A stretch of DNA of 64,000 nucleotides. Origin: Toxonevra muliebris. Taxonomy: Eukaryota > Arthropoda > Insecta > Diptera > Pallopteridae. The stretch lies in the NCBI GenBank assembly GCA_963691655.1, contig OY829326.1, positions 114,115,388 to 114,179,387 on the forward strand, in the 5' to 3' direction. Shown here one piece after another: positions 35,051 through 48,323 of this stretch (its first letter is position 1; every line of letters begins with the position of its first letter). Position numbers and translations under genes: made by a program. Below the pieces are notes generated by a model. The model did not search any database and was not told where the DNA came from. It was given only the letters and a program-made list of their open reading frames with translations.

Positions 35051-37472
35051 GCATTAGATCTCACTTTTCTTTGAATAGCAAAACTATTTCAACTAATTAC
35101 TTCAGAACCCCTAAAACTCATTTGATGCGTATGTTTTTCTTTGCGAGTGAATTGAATATAGCAGTTGTATACTTTTTTTATAGTTTTCTGCTCTAATTTA
35201 ACCAATAATTAAATAGTTAATATATGAACATAAGAAAAATATGAAGCCAGCTCCTTTCATATTAATTACAATATCGTTTTTAACTCAAATCAAGACAACT
35301 CGAAAACTTCTTAAGAATTCAACTTCTTTTCTTCTTACTTTAAGAAACAAATATTTTCACAGCATATTCGAAAGTCTATAGGGTTAATTTATAAAATACT
35401 TATTTAAATTTAAACTTATCTAAAAGAAAGAAGAAGATCAAATATCAATATCTAACCACAAAAAAAATATTACAAAGAAAAGATAATAATAAACAACAAA
35501 AGTAACCGAGAAGATATCATTAAACGGAAACAATTAAGCACCTGACTTCCTCAGGATGCACACAAAACATACAGAACAGTACACAGAATACAGGGATGCA
35601 ACAAACAGGATTCCAAAAAAAAAAAAAATTCTAAAAATTAAATACATGCTGTAAAAATTGACACTTTACTCTGTGTGATAGTGATAGTTACTTAGTCAAG
35701 ATGCAAAGCCAAGGAGTGACAATGATGCGACTATCACAAATTCACAGAAGGTTTCATATTTCACTGAGCGCACCTGATGAGAAAGCACAATGAACCAAAA
35801 ACAAAAAAAAAAAAAAGTACCAAAACAGCAGCAACAAAAAAGTAACTTGAAACAGTTGACCTCTTTCAGGATATGAACAAGAAGTGGCAGTGGTGATCGG
35901 ATCGAGGTTTTACTACAAACAGCAGCAGCAAATCACATACGTGAATATGACGACGATCATGTCATTGCATCATACGCACTTGAAGTCAAGTCAACAAGAT
36001 TGGAATAATAAGTGTGAGTGGTGTATATAAATCGAATAAACTTCAAACCTTCAACAGCTCGGTGGTTACAATTTGTTGGTGGATTTCGTTAAGACAAAAA
36101 TTAAAACTCAAAATAAAAACCAAAACAAACAGTTGTCAAATCGATCGTCGTCATGTCTCTGTGAATGTAAAGATTTACACGAAACATGAAAAGAAGCCAA
36201 GCAACAAAAAAAAAAAAGGAAATTGAACATTTCGAGTGGCATCCTCACGTTTTGGTAATAAAATTTATTTTGTTTATATTTTTTGTGTGTTTCTGTAACC
36301 ATTCCCACAATTGTTCAGTGTACGCGATCAGTTCACGATCAGTGGTCATACACACACAAACACATAAATACATAAACAGTGAAATTGCTACCGAAACGCA
36401 TTTGAATTCAAGAAAACACAGAAGTGGAGGCGGATTGCAAAGATGAAGGTGGATGGATGATGTTGACGCTGATGATCGTGTGATCATGTTCGATGTGGTC
36501 ACATCTCTTCGACTTTATTGCGCGCTTATGATAAGTTTGCTCGTATCTCACATCCTCCGCTCGTACATCTCTATAGCATATATGTTTGTATGAGATTCAC
36601 TTGAAGCTTTTCACTGTGTATGAATATATTCCGTACTTTATGCGTTCAATTAGTATGCAACACTGTGTGCTCTTCATTAAATGTGGCAGCAAGTGAAGGA
36701 AAAAGTGCCAAGACACTTTATAGTTACTACTTGCTACCAAGTTTATTCGACCTGAAACTGAAATTCGGTATTTGTTGGTAACGTAACTAACTTCAGTTCG
36801 CCTGTGAGTGAGTCTACATTATCCATATTCAGTCAGCCAGAGAACAAGTACCAATTTAATGGCATCTCATGTCAGATTTATTCGAAAGTTTTTTTTTTTT
36901 TTTTTAATTTTTATTATTTAAATGTTTTCATTGTACCATTCATGATGATGTTGATGATGACTTTTTTCGTTTGATGATATTTTGCTGCTCTTCTTCATTC
37001 TTTTTGTTGTTGTTCAATCACGTCTAAGTACAAATATATGTATGTACCCATATATATATTTTTCTTTCAACAATTTTATCATCAATGTCCATGGAATTAG
37101 TATGCCAGTCTTGTCGAAATGATCATAAACCAAAGGAAATACTTGAGATAAATTTGCGTGTATTTATGTACACCCACGTAGAGTTAGTACTCAAGCGTTG
37201 TTGGCTATTGTTTGTGGGCCATTAAGGCCAAGATTTGTTTTTGTTTTGAAGAAATTATGTATAATATTTTAATGTATAATACGAATTTTAATGGAATTGA
37301 TTAGGTAGATACATACTAATAATCTGTAAATTTAAAAGTAATTATTGCATTTTTTTGAATGAGAGAAACAGAGGAGAAGTATTGAATGAAAAGAAAGCCA
37401 GGATTTTTATTTCCCCCCTAACTACCACATCTAGTTCTCCTACAATGTGAACCTGAAGTCGGAAAATGGAGT
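35051..37472. other. Non-coding stretch
   Basis: AT-rich with many A-runs, CAG/CAA fragments (35825-35930) and a poly(T) near 36890-36905. No gene or element recognised. Confidence 0.35.
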
Positions 37473-38660
37473 CTTCAGGGGCTATTAAGAAATTTCTTTA
37501 TTTCAACAGATACGAATTTGATGTCTGTAGAAAAGTTATTAAGCACAAAAAAATAAATAATTTTAACATACACACTTTTCCTCCACCTTCTACCTTTCCT
37601 CTTGAAAATTGGGTTTTAAACCCCGTTTTTTGAATAAATGGCCGATAAAAAAACCTTTGAGAAAACTATTATACTGTCTTCGGAGGAAATATTTTTTATA
37701 GGGGGTGCTTGGAACCAAGCCACTCCCACTACGTAAGTAAATAATGGTGCCCGTCTCTATATACATTGTTGTTGTGATGACTACATTTGTTCATTAAGCC
37801 TGTTTATATATAACTTCAAATAACGAAATTGACATGAACTTAAGTCATGGCTTTGAAAATTAACCTCTAGATTTAATTTTCATAGTCTCCTAAAAAACTA
37901 TCATGAACTGATCGAATGGGGACCGTTCAGAAAAAATGACACCTAGAATCATTTTCTCACAAACACACACACTCTCCCATGTACTAGACTTTCAAATAAC
38001 GAACTGTTATGCAGACTAGCTACAATGGGAAAAAACCAGCAACATAAGTGTATAGAACGGTAGTGGTAGTTTCTTTCAATATCTCTATTCAGTGAAGATA
38101 TTTGGAATCAAATCCGTAATTCTGGGTTATGATTTCAAATATTAGTAGCTTATATAGGATATTGAAAGATTAAGAACTATCACTAAGATCACTGATGAGG
38201 AATTGTGTGCGGATTCCGAAACGGCCGTCTGATTTGCCCGTCTCTATATACATTGTTGTTGTGATGACTACATTTGTTCATTAACCTGTTTATACATATA
38301 TAACTTCAAATAACGAAATTGACATGAACTTAAGTCATGACTTTGAAAACTAACCTCTAGATTTAATTTTCATAGTCTCCTAAAAAACTATCATGGAATC
38401 ATTTTTTGTTGTAATTACATTAGGATCCTTTATGGAGCCAACAAAATTCAAAAAAAAAAAAATTATTTAATTATTATGGGAAAAAAATTGTTGGCTCCAC
38501 ATGGGATTGAACCACGCGTCCATGAGCCATTTATCGAGGAAAGGTAGGAAGTGGGGGAAAAATGTATATGTAAAAATTGTTTATCTCTTTGTGCTTAATA
38601 ACTTCCTTTCAGACATCAAATTCGTATCTGTTGAAATAAAGAAATTTCTTCATAGCTGCT
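37473..38660. repeat. Inverted-repeat block with internal direct repeats
   Basis: Two arms of about 130 bp face each other: 37473-37610 and 38525-38660 share, in opposite orientation, gaaatttctttatttcaac and gatacgaatttgatgtctg. Inside are two near-identical direct repeats of about 160 bp, 37749-37910 and 38233-38395, both starting gcccgtctctatatacattg and ending catagtctcctaaaaaact. The stretch 38030-38395 is shared, inverted, with 56043-56397. A short hairpin, ggagccaaca / tgttggctcc, sits at 38435-38500. This is an uncharacterised element family; no reading frame supports a function. Confidence 0.65.
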
Positions 38661-38664
38661 GGCT

Positions 38665-39006
38665 TCATTTACCATAGCTGCATATGGCCTCCCACTCGAG
38701 AAATTTCTGGTACTTTTCTGGTACATTTTCCTTCTGATCCGCTACGTAAACTTTGTTGCCTGGAAGCTGCCGAAATTCCGCCAATACATATGTTTCGTCA
38801 TCCATGATGCAACCCTGAAATTTTTTTACATTCCGATCTGGGACTGTCTGAACTTTGTACGATTTAAGGCCAGCTTCCCTTCTCACTTTGCGGACAAATG
38901 ATTTAGAGCAATTGGAGAAAGTTTTTGCAATTTTCAAGTGACTCCATTTCGGATTTTGTTGAGAAACTTTCACAATAATTTTTCGAGTTTCAGCTTAAGT
39001 ATCCAT
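38665..39006 (-). pseudogene. DD37E-type transposase fragment, second lineage
   Basis: Starts near 39006 (MDT, stop, AETRKIIVKVSQQ) with an HTH region (WSHLKIAKTFSN, then SFVRKVRREAGLKSYK). It jumps by deletion from VPDRN to VKKFQGC, then covers the first catalytic Asp (IMDDETYVLAEFRQLPG) and ends at WEAICSYGK. It shares DDE(T/S)YV and the QLPG motif with the transposase at 23918-24953 but is otherwise clearly different, so it comes from another DD37E-type family. The C-terminal half with the second Asp and the Glu is missing; the break lies at the outer edge of the inverted-repeat arm ending at 38660. Confidence 0.75.
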
Positions 39007-41542
39007 TTTTAGCAAACATTTTTGTGGATAATTTATTTTGGCTTCATCTGTCATTAAACTCTATTTTTTTATTTTACATTTCAAACAAAAGTAGGAAGTA
39101 AAAAACTATGTTACAATTTTTTCGTGCGCACTCCTTAATATCACAATGTGGTAAATCCTACGCTGATATTTCGTTCACAAAATTTCTGGTTGGGTGGCGT
39201 TCTAAAATTGAGTTTCCATTAGATCATGAACTGACAGTTTTTTGTCATAAAATTTCGGGCAGTTAAATTGCTTTAACCAAATGATTCATAAAATTTTAAG
39301 TAGATAACGAAAAAAAAGGTAGACAAGATACTGCGCCCAAAAAAACTCACTTCATTCACTAAGTTATGAATGAACGAACATCATTCGTTATATTCATAGC
39401 GCATCTACAAATATCGACAGTAATATTCAATAGTACAGTTAAATAATTAGTAAAAAAACAACAAAAAACAAAAAAGAAAAGAAAAGATTTCCAATTCCGC
39501 ATTCAAACTGTACAAATATCAATTGATTGTCACCGCATCGGTCGAACGTAGAAAAATATTACATCAATGAATTTGATTAAAATTCTGAAGACAATACCAG
39601 CATAAGCAAAATGCAAGCAAGAAGGAGAAATTGTCATTGGATAAACGCATACAAACAAACAAACAAACAAAAAGTACTAAAATAATAGTCAGTGTTGTAG
39701 TTGAATGTAGTATGTGCACATTATAAAAAAAAGGTAAGGTACTAAACTATGATGGTGATTATTTGTGCGATCTACACAGGAAATGCTCTTGCATGATCAT
39801 TTTCCATAATGAAATAATATTGTGCTGGTATACGTGCATAAGACACGATTGTGGGTTAATTGGGTTTATTGCCCGCTCAAGAGACGAAGTTCTGTTCTTT
39901 TCTTACAATTCATTATTTATAAATTATGCTATAATATTTTGATATAGGCACATTAGTTTTAGGTCATTAGTATTTAGTATTAATTCACTTTGATTTTAGT
40001 TTCGAAACGAATCTTCCAATTTATCCAACATTGCTACAAGGAATAAATTTAATGCCAGTGCTGGAGTTTTCATTCCGCAAGTGAAGTTATCATACTAAGT
40101 GTGGAATACTGCCCCTTTCAAAGCAAAAGTTGTGCAATCTTCACTGTAGCTCAAGTAGTAGTCGCGAAAACCAATTGTAAACTTGTATTTGTTTTTTATA
40201 ATTATTATTATTATTATTTTGTATTATTTTATAAGTGTAAATCATTGACGTTTTAGCAATGACTTCAATTGCCAGCAACAAATGTTGTTGGTGCTGATTG
40301 AGCGGTCTAATAATTTCAACATTGATTGCTGCTGCCTAATTAAATCATAATTTTTTTCTTTAACAAAAAAAAAAAAATATATAAAAATAATTAAAAACAT
40401 CTTAATGCATAATTTTATAAAATAAAAAAAATTAAATATTAAAAAAATATTTTGTACTTAAGTATTTGTTTTTCATTTTTTTGTGTGTTCTTTTTTCTTG
40501 AATATGTCGATGCTTGATTGATTGGTGTTGAGTGTGGCATGGATATGAAAACATCCTCATTGATTTTACATTCTTCACCGGACATGGGGTTGGTTGTTGT
40601 AGCTTTTTGTTTTGTTTGCTGTTGTTGTTCTGGTTGTATGTGCCAACACGCAACATCACAATGCGTTCAAGGTGCCAATTAACAAATAAAATGAATTTAA
40701 TCAATTAACCATTTTTCTTGAATTTATATTAACCTTTCTTTAAGCTAAAAACGAAAAACAAGAAATAGTTTAACTGAAATTAAAATTTATTAATATTTTT
40801 ATTTATTATTTCAGAATTTTTTTTTTTTTTTTTGTATTTTTTCTCAACTAATAAAATAGAAAAAATACTAAAACCAAGTAAATAAATGTCAATAGATGAT
40901 GATGGTGATAGTAATTGAGATAAGTTCATTAAATATTGATCAACTTGTGCTTGTGCAGCTACAAAATCATAAGAGCAAACTGCAGCCAGCACACCTTCAT
41001 CACTTATCAGTCCAGTCATCAATACAAACTCAAGCACCTAAACTGCATGTGTGAGCGCCTCAACTAGTATGCACTTTTTATATTTGTGTTTATTTATACA
41101 ATGATGGCACTAAATAAATAACAAATAAAAGATTTATAAATGATAATTATGTAGTATGTTGATGGTAATAATGTTAAGAATGATGTTGGTGTTGGCGTTG
41201 GAGCTCTTGGTGACGATGATTTCAACGCAAATGAACCCATTTTCGGATCTTGAATCTTGACTTTCTGTTCTCTCCATCAGCAGCCAGTCAGTATTGATTT
41301 TTCTTCATGTCTGTGATAAATTGATTCTGTTATCTTATCACTCTGTTAAATATTTACCTTTCTTTATGATATTTAACACATCTGTCAATGTAGTACAAAT
41401 ATTTAAAGATATTTTTTTTCTCTTGGATTCTTGGATCTTTCGTAGGGTTCGATAGTTGTTGCTTTCTATGCAGACAGTTTTCATAAAAAATATTGAAACG
41501 CTTTTATGGCTTATTCTTATGTCTATTTGATGTATTCTTAAG
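39007..41542. other. Non-coding stretch
   Basis: AT-rich; an (AAAC)n tract lies near 39650-39672. No gene or element recognised. Confidence 0.35.
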
Positions 41543-42566
41543 CAGTATCGGACCTAGAGGTTGAGGAAGGGAAGGGCAGTTTGGGGTTAAATACTTTCGT
41601 TCCTTTTTACTCCACTTTAGTGAAAGATTTCCATCTCTGTATAGTGGCACAAAATTATGAATGTTAAGAAAAATTATTTATATGTTTCTATACCCAGTAA
41701 CAAAAATAATTTGTTTGTATTTTAAAGGCTAATATCTTAGAAAAGGTTGGATTTAGAAGATTATTTATTATTTTTTCTAATGGTTATCCAGTATAAACGG
41801 ATTATTATAAAAAACAATTTGGTTTGTTTTTCAACTGATAATTTCTTAAAAAAAGTTGGACCTAGATATTTTAGACATTCGCTGACCCCAAATACTTTTC
41901 GATAGGGGACATTTTTTACCAAAACCTAATGATAGGTTTCGCGTTCGTTTACGCGGTATAGTCATATATTGAATAGAGGCTTCATATAACACCCAAAAGG
42001 GTGTGTAAGGAGGGTTGGTGTAGTGTTGCTGTCTAAGTAATTTTTTTTTCTTCCTTCCATGATAAACAACTTTTTCTTAGCTATGAAACATATACAAGGT
42101 AAAGTAAAAAAATTGTATATTGGTCCAGCGCATAGCTAAATTATGGGTTTTCAGGGTCGGATTTAGCGACCCCGAATTACCCTTAAAAAGTTACTGCACA
42201 GTGTTATAGGCGTAAAATATTTTAGAAATACATATATTGTACACAGATTTTAAGACCAAAACTTCGAGGACTGTAGCATGTAGCCTAGCCAGACCACATC
42301 GCATTTTATATTTTTTTTCTGGAATGCTCTTTGTCTCAACACCAGCCATTCTAATTACTCTAGTGAATAGCAGGGAGAACTAAAATATGCACAAAAACCA
42401 TTTTATCTGCAGTTCTCATTGACTTTTGTACGAAACTTTGTTTGCTTTTATTAACGAAAATGTTACAATGAAATACTCGAAAGATTTAGTTCCACCAGCC
42501 AGTACTTACATAACAAATTCCATCATGATTCTGTGCACAGCTATGAATTCTTTTAAGCCTTGATAG

Positions 42567-44101
42567 TAGTGTCCGACCGAATATTCGGCATCGGTTCTTC
42601 TGCTATTCGGCCTAAAACTGCACCTTCGGCCATTTTTTGCCGAAGCCAAAGTTTCGAAGCTTCGGCAAAAAATGGCCGAAGTTTTGGCCGATGTTTTGGT
42701 TGAAGTATTTTGCCGAAGCCGAAGATTATAAACATTTTATTTTATAATAATTTTTACTATAGATTGGCAGTAAAATTTTATACAAATAATTAAATGTGAA
42801 GTGGTTATATAAAGTATTTACATTACAATTTCTATGTTATATTCTCTCCGCTTGTTTGTTCCATTTTTACTTTTAAAGTAACCCACAGATTTACAACCGT
42901 ACAAACAGTAATCAGTGATTTTTTTTAACGAACAACCTGCTGGATCTAATACAATTACAGGCAGCAGAAGCAAGCCAAACTTTTTTTACTTTTTAAGGAA
43001 GACTTGAAGCGTATTGAAAAGAAGCGTGAACTGTTAGAGAAGCCGATATTTTCAATTACTGGCGCTTCACTTGTTTTTTTTTTGCTTTCAAGGAGGTCAA
43101 AAAAACTGAAAATTGTTTTGGTTAAAATCGTTCTAGAATATATGTGTAAAGGGATTCTTTGAAATTCATAGTCGATTGAAAGTTACAGGCCCTGATACAG
43201 CAGTCATGCATATTTGAAGTTTGAAACTGGTTTTTCTCAAAACAGCATTTTTCGAAATGGCTGCCACGATATCCCCAAAACTAATAAACTGATGATCGTA
43301 TCTTCAATGCAACTGTAGTTCTACTCCGTCCGAACCAGGATCATTGTGGTATCTCTCAATGTTTTTTTATTTAAATTCAAATAGTTAAAAAAAATGACAA
43401 AAATCAAATACTTATTTTCAAAACTAAATAGATAAAAATACAAACTTTTAATGACTTAACTAAAAGAACATAAGTACAGTAAAACTATTCCAAAAATTTA
43501 ATTTTCATTACCGCCTTAATTGTTTTTTGTTGCTACATTTTATTACATCGTTTATGGAATTTCCGAAGTTTTTAAAAAAATGCATTAGTTATGTGTTATT
43601 ATGATGTTAGCTACAATTTGAGATAAAAATAATTTAAATTTTTAATACAAAATTTTTAGTTATTTAAAAAAAATTGATAAAAAGTTTATTCAACGACAAA
43701 TATTTTTAGGCATTCAACTTTTCCGGTTTTATAAAATCACGCCCATTAAATTTTTTAGGGTTTTGAGATCAGATTTATGTTTTTTACATTAAAATTTATC
43801 AATCCCAATTTTTTTTTTTAAATCAAAAATTTGGGAACTAGTGGGTTAATTCTAGTTTCGGCTACAGGTCTATCGATTAATACGCTGATTCCATCTTTGA
43901 TTTTAGATAAGCAGAATCATGGCAGCCATGGGCTAACTTTTTTTTTTACACAAGTTTTGGAGTATCTACTATTTATATTTTTCTGTATATATTTGAAAAT
44001 ACATAGGTAGAAAAATTTTACTTTCAGATTTTTGTTTTTTATATTTTAAAAATCCTTCGGTCTTCGGCTTCGGCCAAAAAATCACCTTCGGTCGGACACT
44101 A
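42567..44101. mobile_element. hAT-like non-autonomous element, 1.5 kb
   Basis: A 1535-bp element with perfect 15-bp inverted ends, TAGTGTCCGACCGAA and its complement, and a perfect 8-bp target-site duplication CTTGATAG at 42559-42566 and 44102-44109. Eight-base duplications with T/CAGNG ends are typical of hAT elements. Near the left end there is a perfect foldback, cttcggccattttttgccgaag in two arms (42624-42645 and 42660-42681). GGCCGAAG words recur at both ends and could be transposase binding sites. No transposase motif was found inside. Confidence 0.85.
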
Positions 44102-44395
44102 CTTGATAGTGACGAAGTGCAGTGAAGAAAGATATTTTTCAAAACTAAAGATCACCAAAAACAGATTGGGAACGAGTATGAAACAAGATCGCTTGAACAT
44201 TTTTCATCACCATGCTTGATCATTTCTTAACTACTTTTGCAAATGAAAAAATCGTGTCAAGCTCCTCTAGTTTTGAGCTTCAAAGCGTTTAGAAGAAAGA
44301 ATAATTAAAACAAAAATACAAAAATTAGTATGTAGTTGTTGGGGGCCTCCACAAAATAATGGACCTAGCGTCTCCGAATTTTATGTCCGGCACTG

Positions 44396-46252
44396 ATCAT
44401 ATGTCAAAGGTGTGTGAATATTTTGACTAACGCAAAAATTCGATACAAAATAAATAAATCTGAATAAGTAGTTAAAAAAGATTTAAAATTATATTAGTTC
44501 CAAAATTTTTGTATGTTAAGTTCTTTCCTTTCGTAAAAGAATCCAACAATAATTTAATTTTTGAGACTTGCCACTGTTTTCTGTTTTTCTGCTTTCATCC
44601 GGTTGTTATTCCCACTTTTATGGATATTTATGCAATACGTGACAATGATGCGCTATTGTTTTTACGAGTCGAGATTTTCAATTAAGCAGGAAGTTTAAGA
44701 GTCTTCTTCTTCTGCTTCTTGGTACTCTGTCATTTCACCTAATGGTTTTCTTAAAATGTTTTAATACTTTTTTACGAAAGAAAGTATTACATTGTTAACT
44801 GTAAGTCGACATAATTTCATTAAATTTTATCTAAGAATATTTATCAAACACATGACTTATAATAAATATTCACCATAAATGTGTAAACAGATTTAAATAA
44901 AAATAAATAATATTCGGATATCCAAACAAAGAAACCGCATTCAATAAACACTTGCCGCATTTTACTTGCTTACATACATACATACATATGTATGTATGCA
45001 CCTACTCTAAATGCTATCAGTATTTTTTTATTTATCATTATTATTTTTTCATCTAATGTAAAGTTATGAGTAAATGAAAGTGTCAAAATTCCCACAACTT
45101 TCGAGTATTGTCACCATGAGATTTAGGTTTATTTACTCTTATGGTTTATGTTTTCTTACTGAATTAAAACTAAATCATAAAATAATAAAAAAAGTGCCAA
45201 AACCGAGTAAAAATGTCTGTGATAAGAACGCTTCTAAAAAAAAAAAAACGCTTCCCAGCTGCTTTTGCTATCTCTGTGGCTATATTGCTGTTTCTGTGTG
45301 CACCAGTTGCGGTTTATCCCATTTCAGATATGGTATTAAATTTTTTTAGCCGATTTCACAGATTTTTTAATGTTTTACTTACTCATATTTTTATAATATT
45401 TTAACTTTTTATAGCTTAATGTTTAAACAGGAGATTTATATTTGTATGCATGTATGTGTATGTGTGTGTGAGTGTGGTTATATGAGTATGTAAATTCATA
45501 TCACATCTGATATGACAGAATAAAATTTCAAGGCTGGGAAAAAGTTCTTTGTGATGATTTAGTATTATTTGTTTGTTGTTGTTGTTTTTTTTTTTGTATA
45601 ACCACACGCTTATATTACTACTTTAGCCATTGGAAGCTGATAAACTAAATAAGAAACTGACCTAGAGCAATACATATGCATACAAATTTTAACAGAGAAT
45701 TAGTGTTGCCAGGTTGAAAATATTCTCTGTACATATAAATAAACATAAATGAATTTGAGGCAAACTAATAATACAGTTTTCATTCACTTAGAATTTTTTA
45801 TGGATTTGCACGAGTTTTGAGATTGCATCATGACAAGTTTTTAAGATTGCGCTATTTCGTTTTTGTATTCTAGAATATATTTATAGCATATTTACCGATT
45901 TCTATTTTGCCATCATTTTATATACTATAAGACTGTCTTTTACGCCAAGGTGAGTCAAAGAGTAGATTAAACCTCATGCTTTACTTTGATGTTTACTTCC
46001 TCTGTGAAAGTTTACCGCTTTTAATTATATAAATTGTAGCAGAATGCAAACAATATTTGTGCATTGATATTTGGAATAAAATTGATAATTTAAAAAGTAA
46101 ATATGTAAACGTTTTGGAAAAACTATTTACAACTTATTACAGAATTATACATAAATTTTTCAGATTTTTAGAAAATCATTCACGGTATGTTTTTATCATG
46201 ATCATTGATTTAGTATATAAATTTGATAAACAATAAGTTTGCTGCTTGAGAC
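44396..46252. other. Non-coding stretch
   Basis: No gene recognised. Short frames near 45074-45404 show no family resemblance. Confidence 0.35.
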
Positions 46253-47014
46253 CAGGGATGCAAACCGGTTTTGAACTAAACCATTCTTGAGCCGAACCAT
46301 CCGCATTTTGGGTATCTCGAACCGAACCATGAGCCAAATCATTTTTGTTTTATTACACATGAACCAAAACAAGTTTTTTTTAGTTTCGTACAAGCCAAAA
46401 AATTATCTTCAATATTTTTACACTTTGCAGCATTGATCTTTAGACCCTCGACACTCCCAATGTGGTGGGCATATTGGATTTGATTGAGTAGCGGTTGTTT
46501 ATTGCATCCGTAATTAGGCGTCGTTGGGTGGGCATATAGTAGACTGAGCTGTGTTTGTCTGCCCATCTGTCTTTGTACGCGATAACGTGAGCAATGTTAA
46601 CCTATCTTGGTATAGTCATTCCTTACAGACAAAAATAAGTTCAGAAGTAAATCTAAAGTCAGTATACTTTAGAATGAATATCAGACAATTACCATGCAAG
46701 CTGTTAAAAAAATGATACCAAAGAAAATTCGAAAGCAAATTAAATAAAATTTTGGTAAATTTCGTTGAAATAGGGTTAATAATAACTGTTCATATAAAAT
46801 TTTCAGCATCGGACCATAATCATACAAGTGATACTTTCAAGGTGCAATATCAAATTGAACACTTCATGATTATTATATCAAACTATTTTTGTACTGAATC
46901 ACCGATTCGAAGGTGCAGAAGAACCGGTTTTTGAACCGAACCAATGGTGCAAAAAGACCGTGAACCGCTGAACCAAACTGAAAAATAACTTGGTTTTCCC
47001 ATCAACCCCCACTG
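46253..47014. mobile_element. Possible hAT-like element with GAACCG repeats
   Basis: Left end CAGGGATGCAAACCGGTTTT and right end complement CAGTGGGGGTTGATGGG both start CAG(G/T)G, and variants of gaaccgaacca cluster just inside each end (46265-46330 and 46918-46975). No matching 8-bp flank was seen, so the boundaries are tentative. No coding evidence inside. Confidence 0.4.
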
Positions 47015-47038
47015 TAAAAACAAAAAAATAAATATATA

Positions 47039-48323
47039 TTGGGAGTATGAATGTATAAACTGGTTTTTTTTTCGTAATTTGGACATTTATTTTAAAAAAG
47101 TGATTATAAATTTATTCTTTAAAGTATTGTCCATCGTTAGCCACAACCTTTTCCCATCTTTCTGGTAGCATACGGATTCCGCGTCAAAATAACTCCTCAT
47201 CTTTTGATGCTATCCACGAATCGACCCATTTTTTGAGTTCTTCGAAAGAACAGAAGTGCTGTTCAGCCCGGCCATGTGTCATCGATCGGAACAAGTGGTA
47301 ATCAGAAGGAGCAATGTCTGGAGAATACGGCGGGTGGGGTAGCATTCCCCATTTCAGCGTTCCAAGTATGTTTTTACTTGCCTTGCAACATGCGGCCGAG
47401 CATTGTCGTGCTGAAGAATAACTTCGTCGTGTCTATTCTCATATTCTGGCCTCTTATCCTTTAATGCTCGGCTCAAACGCATCAATTGTAGTCGGTAGCG
47501 GTCGCCAGTGATCGTTTCATTCGGTTTCAACAGCTCATAATACACGACACCTTTCATATCCCACCAAATACACAGCATGAGCTTGGATCCATGGATGTTC
47601 GGCTTTGCCGTTGATGTTGATGCATGTCCGGGCGGTCCCCATGATTTTTTACGCTTTGGGTTATCGTAACGTATCCACTTTTCATCGCCAGTCACAATAC
47701 GATGCAGAAAACCCTTTCTTTTCTGTCGTTCAATCAGCAGTTCATATGTGAAAAATCGTCGTTCGACGTCTCTCGGCTTCAATTCGTACGGCACCCAATT
47801 TCCTTGCTTTTGAATCATTCTCAATGCTTTTAATCGTTTAGAAATGGTTGATTGATCAACTCCTAAAGATTCTGAAAGTTCTTGTTGCATTTGACACGAA
47901 TCTTCTTCGAGTAATGCCTTAAATTCTTCATCTTCGAACTTTTTCGGTCCGCCTGAACGTTCCCTGTCTTCAACATCAAAACCACCACTTTTGAAACGGG
48001 CATACCACACCTAACACATTCTAACGTCTATAGCACAATCAGGATAAGCTTCAGTGAGTAAACGATGTACTTCAGTTGCGTTTTTCTTTAAATGGAAGAA
48101 GCAAATTAAAACTTCCCGCAAATGTTGTTTTGTTGGCACGAAATTCGACATTTTCAGCTATAGTAAAACACTTTTGTAAAATTATGAAAATTATTTGACA
48201 AATCAATTCTTATAGTATTTTTGGCGCTCTTCGAGATAGAATAGCTGGCAATGTCAAAAAAATGGCGCGTATGATAGATATGAAATTAGTCACAATTACG
48301 AGTTTATACATTCATACTCCCAA
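47039..48323 (-). mobile_element. Mos1-type mariner element, copy 2
   Basis: A 1285-bp element with TA on both sides (47037-47038 and 48324-48325). Its terminal repeats begin ttgggagtatgaatgtataa and match well at both ends. It is nearly identical to copy 1 at 33771-35048, in the same orientation, about 13 kb away. The length equals that of complete mariners such as Mos1. Confidence 0.92.
47112..48151 (-). pseudogene. mariner (Mos1-type) transposase pseudogene, copy 2
   Basis: Starts at 48151 and ends at the TAA of 47112-47114; the span is one base short of 347 codons. A long open part (48010-47354) contains the rest of the HTH domain (LGVDQSTISKRLKAL), the linker WVPYEL, the first catalytic Asp in IVTGDEKW and the second in LQHDNARPH. 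Lesions: TAG near 48013 (RMC, stop, VWYARF; copy 1 has Gln here), a 1-bp deletion near 47362 (agcgttcc against agcgtttcc in copy 1) that removes the third Asp from frame, and a TGA near 47185 (DEELF, stop, RGIRM). None of these is shared with copy 1. Confidence 0.92.

Noticed and set aside
41543..44395. A larger, older hAT-like element (cagtatcggaccta ... complement cagtgccggacata) containing the 42567-44101 element
   Set aside because: The ends agree at only about 11 of 14 positions and the 8-bp flanks ttcttaag and atcatatg do not match, so the case is too weak to list as a feature.
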